NCBI RefSeq assembly: GCF_921293095.1
Contig: NC_060257.1
Span: 56,580,968 to 56,644,967 of the forward strand
Length of the DNA stretch: 64,000 bases
Direction: 5' to 3'
Source of the DNA: Ischnura elegans
Lineage: Eukaryota; Arthropoda; Insecta; Odonata; Coenagrionidae
A program made the position numbers and the translations under genes. Positions within the stretch are counted from its first letter, which is position 1; each line of letters opens with the position of its first letter. This document shows, in pieces, positions 58,926 to 64,000 of the stretch. The notes under the pieces are model-generated. The model worked only from the letters and a program-made list of their open reading frames with translations, made no database searches and was not told the DNA's origin.

Positions 58926-59329
58926 TAATAAAAAAATCCAAAGACCGCAGTGTTGAGAGGGAAAGTTAAGGGATTAGATTGAGGAAGGTATCGCCTTCCT
59001 TTCAAAGCAATCCCTTGAATTCTCTAGAAAAGATTAGCCCCTTGGGGAATATATCTTTGGATACCACTGAACGGTAGTAGAACGTTTATTATTTGTTGCC
59101 CTTAGTGGTGTTCTAGCATCCGCATACAGTCAATGGATTGTCAATACTAGTACTCGGTAGTTAATGTACTACCTTGGTTTGCGAATAGCTAGACGAATAC
59201 GATTTCATGCTTTCCAGGTGAATTATGTTGGCAAATTCATTTCGGGATTCCCACCGGATTAACTTATCCATATTATCCAACGTGCCGAGTTCCGACTCAG
59301 GGCTTCCGCTCAGAGCTACTAATAGCTAG

Positions 59330-59465
59330 ACGAATTCATGAATACACTAGGTGATGGCTCTTTGAGTCGAAACACGTCATACGCATTAAAATAATCGTGT
59401 AAAAGTGCAGCTATCTTCTATTTCAATATGTCGAACTTCCATTATATTACGCCTAATTCTGTTGA
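59330..59465. repeat. Decayed foldback/hammerhead-like repeat in intron 1
   Basis: GGTGATGGCTC-TTT-GAGTCGAAAC-ACGTC resembles the motif with a damaged core; the tail ATATGTCGAACTTCCATTAT...TACGCCTAATTC matches the family tail. Confidence 0.45.
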
Positions 59466-59875
59466 GAATATCAGGTGCTTTGGTTAGTTGTTTTTTACCC
59501 GAAATAAGAATCTTTTTTTTTTAAATCTCGAACGGAACGAGTGAGGTTGAGGATCGGTGAAAGTGAATTTATGTAGAAGCATTTGATGCCTACCGCTGCG
59601 TTCTGACAAGTGTCACTCATGGGACTTTCACCTCCGGACATCCTCTATAAAAAACGCACCGGGCGGGTTAGAATTAGATGGTAATCATATTAAATGAGGG
59701 GTAAATGTCGAAAATGATAAAAATTATTTGCTCATGCTAAACTTTTTACGCTTAAACTCGCTACTCTTGATCACACGAGAAAAGTTGCGCGCTCTTTACT
59801 ACTTATAGCAATATGCATAGATCATTAGATTATTCCTACTTATATTTTCTCTCATGGTAATTCGTGTATGGTACA

Positions 59876-60230
59876 GAGATATTTTTTACCTCCGCAGCAT
59901 TATTTTTGTTTCTATTTTTTGATACTTTTGATCTATGATGATCTTTAATACTGCTGTTCCTTCGATCAGCATCCAAGTACTCCACCCACAAAGTCACTAC
60001 AGGTAGAGAAATATTTTTTTACCTCCACTACATTTATTTTTAAAAATTATTCTGATTTTTAAAATACTTTTGATCCTACGATGATCCATGATACTGCTGA
60101 TCCTTCGATCAGCATACAGGTGCTCTACCCACTAAAGCACTAGTCTTCACTTGAAATTTTCTGGTACATATATATATATATAAATTTTTTTTACCTCCAA
60201 AACAATAATTTTTTTAAATGTTTCGATTTC
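59876..60230 (-). repeat. Tandem SINE-like repeat in intron 1
   Basis: Two units of about 130-140 bp (TTTTTTACCTCC...CTTCGATCAGCAT...CTC.ACCCAC.AAAG.CACTA) and a third partial unit. On the - strand TAGTGGGTAGAGCACC is a tRNA-like A box. An (AT)n run follows at 60167. Confidence 0.6.
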
Positions 60231-60279
60231 AAAAATTATTTTGATGCTTATTTTTTTCTGTTTCTCTCTCCCTCCACAG

Positions 60280-60477
60280 GTCGCTCTCCTCGCCCTCGTG
60301 GCCTGCGTCTCCGCCGCCCCTGGCGCCATCCTGGCTGCCGCCCCCGTCGTCCATGCCGCCCCCGTCGTCCACGCCGCCCATGTTGTTCACGCTGCCCCCG
60401 TTGTCCACGCTCCCCTGGCTGTTAAGGCTGTCCCCGTTGCCACCTCCTACGCTAATGTCCACAAGATCTCCGTGAAG
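60280..60477 (+). CDS. Cuticular protein, exon 2
   Basis: 66 codons, in frame with exon 1. VALLALVACVSAAPG completes the signal peptide, with probable cleavage after VSA or SAA. The mature part is built from repeats of A-A-P-V-V-H, followed by PLAVKAVPVATSYANVHK. This is the low-complexity Ala/Pro/Val/His class of structural cuticle proteins. There is no Rebers-Riddiford chitin-binding consensus, so direct chitin binding cannot be claimed. The protein is expected to be secreted by epidermal cells into the cuticle. Acceptor CCACAG|GTC and donor AAG|GTACGT are good. The high GC of the codons contrasts sharply with the AT-rich introns, which marks the exon as real. Confidence 0.93.
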
Positions 60478-61468
60478 GTACGTAATACGAAAATAACCAT
60501 ACAAAAAGAAAACACTGCCTAAAATGCAGCTCAGAGATGAAGTCAACTTTTTTCGGAGAGATATCGTGAATGCGTATCATGTTAAATGGCACGCAAATAT
60601 ATCGTACTGTCTAGTTAATTTTATTCCTAAACTCCACCACACGCGTTTCGATTGGCTTGCAATTCGAATCATTACATCTTTTATAAATCCCTGGCAATAA
60701 GCTAAAAAAATATAATGTGGCATGTTAGCAGTGGAAACCATTCAATTTCCTCCAAAATATTCCAATTAGTAAAAAATATTTATGCAATAAAAATTGCAGA
60801 AACTACAACAAATGTACAAAATGTACCTGTACTGAAAACACTGCAAAAAATCCATTTCATTAATTTATTTCATGCCAAAAGAATTTTTAATCTCTGTAAA
60901 TAAACTAACACAACTGAAGAAATCATACTAGTTGACGTATTATAATAATAGACTATCCCATTGAAATATGCCAATTAGTAAAATATATACATGCTGTAAA
61001 AATGTAGACGACTTGAAAAAATATTTTAAAAATTAATTTTATATACTTGTACGAAGTGAAGCCGTGAGATATATTCTTAACGAAGCCTTTTCGCGTTGGG
61101 TATTGCGACGTCGTGCCTTGTCCAAATCCATTTTACATCATTTTACTAATCCATTTTATATCATTTTACTAACATATTTATTTAATTTCGTTCGTTCTTC
61201 GAGTTTTTGATTGTATTAATTTATATGTTAATGAATTTTTTGCTTGGTTGATGCTTTAGATTGTTTATTTAAAAGAACGTTGAAATGTATTGTTGATAAA
61301 TAGATGGGGATTGTTAAAAAGAAAGTTTTTAAGACTTGCAATATAGAGGGGCAATGCCAAATTGAGATTCGGGGAAGTTTATATTATTTTAGGGATCCCG
61401 CCGTCACAATAAATGTTTCATTGAATTATGTTGGCTGACGTTAATATTGGTGTTTAATTTTTCACCAG

Positions 61469-61600
61469 GCTCCCGTCGTCCACGCTGTCCACACCCCCGT
61501 CCTCGCCCACGCCGTCCACGCCCCCGTGGTCGCCCACGCTGTCCACACCCCCGTGGTCCACGCCGCCCCCGTCATCAAGACCTACGGATACGTCCACTAA
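61469..61600 (+). CDS. Cuticular protein, exon 3 (end)
   Basis: 43 codons and a TAA. It continues APVVHAVHTPVLAHAVHAPV and ends in KTYGYVH. The repeat shifts here from AAPVVHA to AVHTPV/AVHAPV units. Acceptor CACCAG|GCT keeps the frame. The complete predicted protein is 113 residues with about 97 in the mature chain, small for the class. The conserved C-terminal GYVH-type end marks a genuine terminus. His-rich repeats can contribute to cross-linking or pH-dependent folding in sclerotised cuticle; that role is inferred. Confidence 0.92.
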   Translation, partial: APVVHAVHTPVLAHAVHAPVVAHAVHTPVVHAAPVIKTYGYVH

Positions 61601-61775
61601 GAAGTTCCTACTCGACCACCAAATCAGTCGGATGCACCTGATTGCCAACCATCTCGATTGACCTGTACATACGACACACGTTCATTTGTCTCGATAACAT
61701 CCAATCGCCGCTATTTATGGATCCGTCAATCATCAGTAACATCCGGAAATAAACCAAACTTAAAAAAAAACCCTC
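61601..61775 (+). other. 3' UTR of the cuticular-protein gene
   Basis: Ends shortly after AATAAA at 61748-61753; a genomic A run follows at 61762. Confidence 0.75.
61748..61753 (+). promoter_or_regulatory. Poly(A) signal of the cuticular-protein gene
   Basis: AATAAA about 150 bases after the stop codon. Confidence 0.8.
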
Positions 61776-61974
61776 TGACTTTTTTGTTTAATTTTTTGGA
61801 AGACTTTTCTATCATCCATCCCTTCTCCTCGTCTCCTCAGAAATAGTATATACATGACTCTAATCAAAGGGCTGCGTAAAAACAAGTGACTTTGTACGCA
61901 GTCACGCGCATGGGGGCAAAGTTATATTCACCATGGATGAAATTCGATATGAAGTGTGTGAAGATATGTGGCCT

Positions 61975-62110
61975 AGCCTAGAATGGAGGTGTAACTGGTT
62001 AGCATAATTGACCGGAAATTGAGAGATCTGTGTTCGTATCCTGGCTTGGCCGAATATTTTTTCATAGCAAATTTAATCCTTCGTGAATATATCTTATCTC
62101 TAATGTCTGT
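61975..62110 (+). repeat. SINE family with GACCGGAAAT head, copy 2
   Basis: GGTGTAACTGGTTAGCAT (A-box-like), GTTCGTATCC (B-box-like), then TTTTTTCATAGCAAAT; partner of 27755-27862. Confidence 0.65.
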
Positions 62111-62569
62111 GAGAAACTGAAAAAAGGTAAATTATTCACTATGGATGCCATGGAAATTTTCTACATTTGAAATAGAAAACAAAATTCGAAAGGGATAGGA
62201 AACAATAAGCCTTGATGTACATTTATTTTCTTGGAGATTAAGCTTCAATGGCCTTTCCTGTATTGCCTTTTAGTACCTAAGAAGTCTCAATGCTAAAAAG
62301 GAGTTTTCTGATCGTTGAAAAAATTCAATACCGTTGATGCCAAGGAAATAGCTATTATTTGAATAAGATATTTTTTGAGGGATAGCAAGGTTACATAAAT
62401 GCCTTTAATATTAATTCACAGCTATCGTAGAAGTCATCAATCATTGGAAAAATTGGTGATAAATGAATCGTAACACATAGTGTAGTTAGTTGTTTCCTTG
62501 GAGAATAAGTTTCAGAGATCAAATCTTGACACCCTGAGTAAAAATTCCTACAATAAGTAATTCATACTA

Positions 62570-62960
62570 GACGATCTCAATTGAATGTACTGGATTTATA
62601 CCGATCTCCATTGACCTGTACGTTAGGGCAGATCGGAAAAATCGATTTTTTTTCAAATCTATACGGTACAATGAAAAAAAGTTGTGGAATTGGTAAAATA
62701 TAAGGCTTAAAAAATTTGAGACCTCTAGGTAAACTCCTGACCCTCGCTCATCGGTCATTTGTGGGGGCCGAGGTCACAAGTATGGTCATTACCTATAGAT
62801 TTTGCCATGTTACTGGCCTTTAGCACAAACTTTTCGTGCATTTTGACGTATATGCTACTGTAAAGCCACAAAATGCCAAATTTAAGTGCTACCATTTATG
62901 GATCCGTCAATCATCAGAGACATCCGTTAATAAACCAAGCTTAAAAAAAAAAACAAACCA
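62570..62960 (+). pseudogene. Remnant of a second cuticular-gene 3' UTR
   Basis: GATCTCCATTGACCTGTACGT (62604 on) matches ATCTCGATTGACCTGTACAT just after the functional stop codon. TTTATGGATCCGTCAATCAT...AATAAACCAAGCTTAAAAA (62893-62951) matches the functional 3' UTR end at 61716-61770. No coding exon of the copy is recognisable; an unrelated stretch lies between the matching blocks. Confidence 0.75.
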
Positions 62961-64000
62961 CAAACTGTATTTGTTTGCTTGAGGAACACGTTTCATACAT
63001 CCCTTGTATTTCCTGTTGGAATCTGAATAGTCATTAGATAAAAATTTGCATTCTTAATAACCAAAGTCCAACTATACAAGTGCCAAGAAAAAAAATCGTG
63101 ATTTGAGACAGAATAAAACGCGAGAAATGGGAAGAGCAAGATGAATCCCTTTTTGAAAACATTTAATTGCAACTATTTATACTATTTTCAAATATCAGTA
63201 AAATTTGGGGCAAAAAACCTTTTAAAAATTAGTAGATTTATTAACTATAAAGAATAATAAATTTCAACATTGCATTCCTCTAATATCTGTTTGAACCTAA
63301 AGAATTGTAGATTGATGAATCATAGGAAAAAAGTAATTAAAAATAGAAAAGTAACTATTTGAGCCCATCGAAACATGTGCCAATGATATATGATAGATTT
63401 AAGATAGGACGCCACTGGTATGGCTATAAAAAGGTAGAAAACTCAAAATTATTTATAAAAAATGAAATCCCTCTCAAATCAATAGATAGACATAACATAA
63501 AAAATAGGGGTACGTTACAAGGTCTTCCTAGTTTGATTTTACAGTGAATATGTTTCAAGCATTCATTTTTCTAGTGCTAATGAGAATTTGAAACTAAAAT
63601 GGTTTCTATTTACTTATTTTTTTAAATTCGTATAATAATTTGTCTCGATTCATCTCAACGTATAAAAGGGATTCCTAATTTATGTATGTCATTTTTTGAA
63701 ATGTAAAATATACTTGTAATGTTGATTCCAGGGACAAATGAATTTACTATTTTTTAAAATTAATTTTCAGGTTTCTGCCTTGAAAAACGTCGTTTTATAA
63801 TTTTTCAACTTTTTATATTTCAGCCCACTTTTTACTAATTAAATTTTTCGCAGATTCATCACGAAAGCCATTCCCATTCCAAATGCATTGTCTGCGGTCA
63901 AACAACGAGCGCGCGTGTGGCTTTGGTGACAGTTTGAGGTCAAATCCACGCGATGGCGCTGAGGCAATGGGTCCATTGGGATATATAATGGCCAAGATGG
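62961..64000. other. AT-rich stretch without recognised genes
   Basis: The last 150 bases are richer in G+C, with a 60-codon frame on the - strand that I do not recognise. Confidence 0.4.

Noticed and set aside
60229-60546. Gly/Asp-rich open frame on the - strand
   Set aside because: Antisense shadow of cuticular exon 2, produced by the GC-rich repeats; the + strand has correct splice sites and a signal peptide.

Overview
This is nuclear DNA of an insect with a large, AT-rich and very repeat-rich genome. Two protein-coding genes and one intact tRNA gene can be supported; most of the rest is decayed or non-autonomous mobile DNA. The insect assignment rests on a spliced cuticular-protein gene of the Ala/Pro/Val/His-rich type, long introns, and mobile families typical of arthropods (piggyBac, pogo/Tigger, tRNA-derived SINEs, endonuclease/reverse-transcriptase LINEs). 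The order cannot be fixed from sequence alone.

Layout. 0-2 kb holds the last two coding exons of ethanolamine-phosphate cytidylyltransferase (Pcyt2, + strand), the CDP-ethanolamine enzyme of the Kennedy pathway. 2-6.8 kb holds pogo/Tigger-type DNA transposons; one has a recognisable empty-site paralogue 3.6 kb away. 6.8-14 kb is AT-rich and mostly featureless apart from one MITE and a SINE. A tRNA-Arg(UCG) gene lies at 14.25 kb. 15-16.2 kb has a diverged tandem duplication and a GC-rich block with good splice donors. 16.9-27.3 kb is a graveyard of three different piggyBac elements (one split by a hAT-like insertion with an 8-bp target duplication, two abutting head to tail on one shared TTAA), a LINE fragment and another transposon-derived ORF. 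30-42 kb carries several MITE families in multiple copies, a Helitron-helicase tail and LINE 3' ends. 42-56 kb is dominated by foldback (palindromic) elements, SINEs and LINE tails. 58.6-61.8 kb carries a complete three-exon cuticular-protein gene with TATA box and poly(A) signal, followed by a remnant of a second copy of its 3' UTR.

The most interesting signal is a short motif scattered from 12.8 to 55.1 kb, often at the centres of perfect or near-perfect palindromes. It matches the hammerhead-ribozyme core: C-U-G-A-N-G-A, then a small hairpin, then GAAA, then a short self-complementary stem, then an N-U-H cleavage triplet. The first and sixth core positions (C3 and G8 in hammerhead numbering, which pair in the folded ribozyme) change together to U and A in about half of the copies, with no mixed combinations seen. 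This is a sequence-level observation; cleavage activity is not shown.
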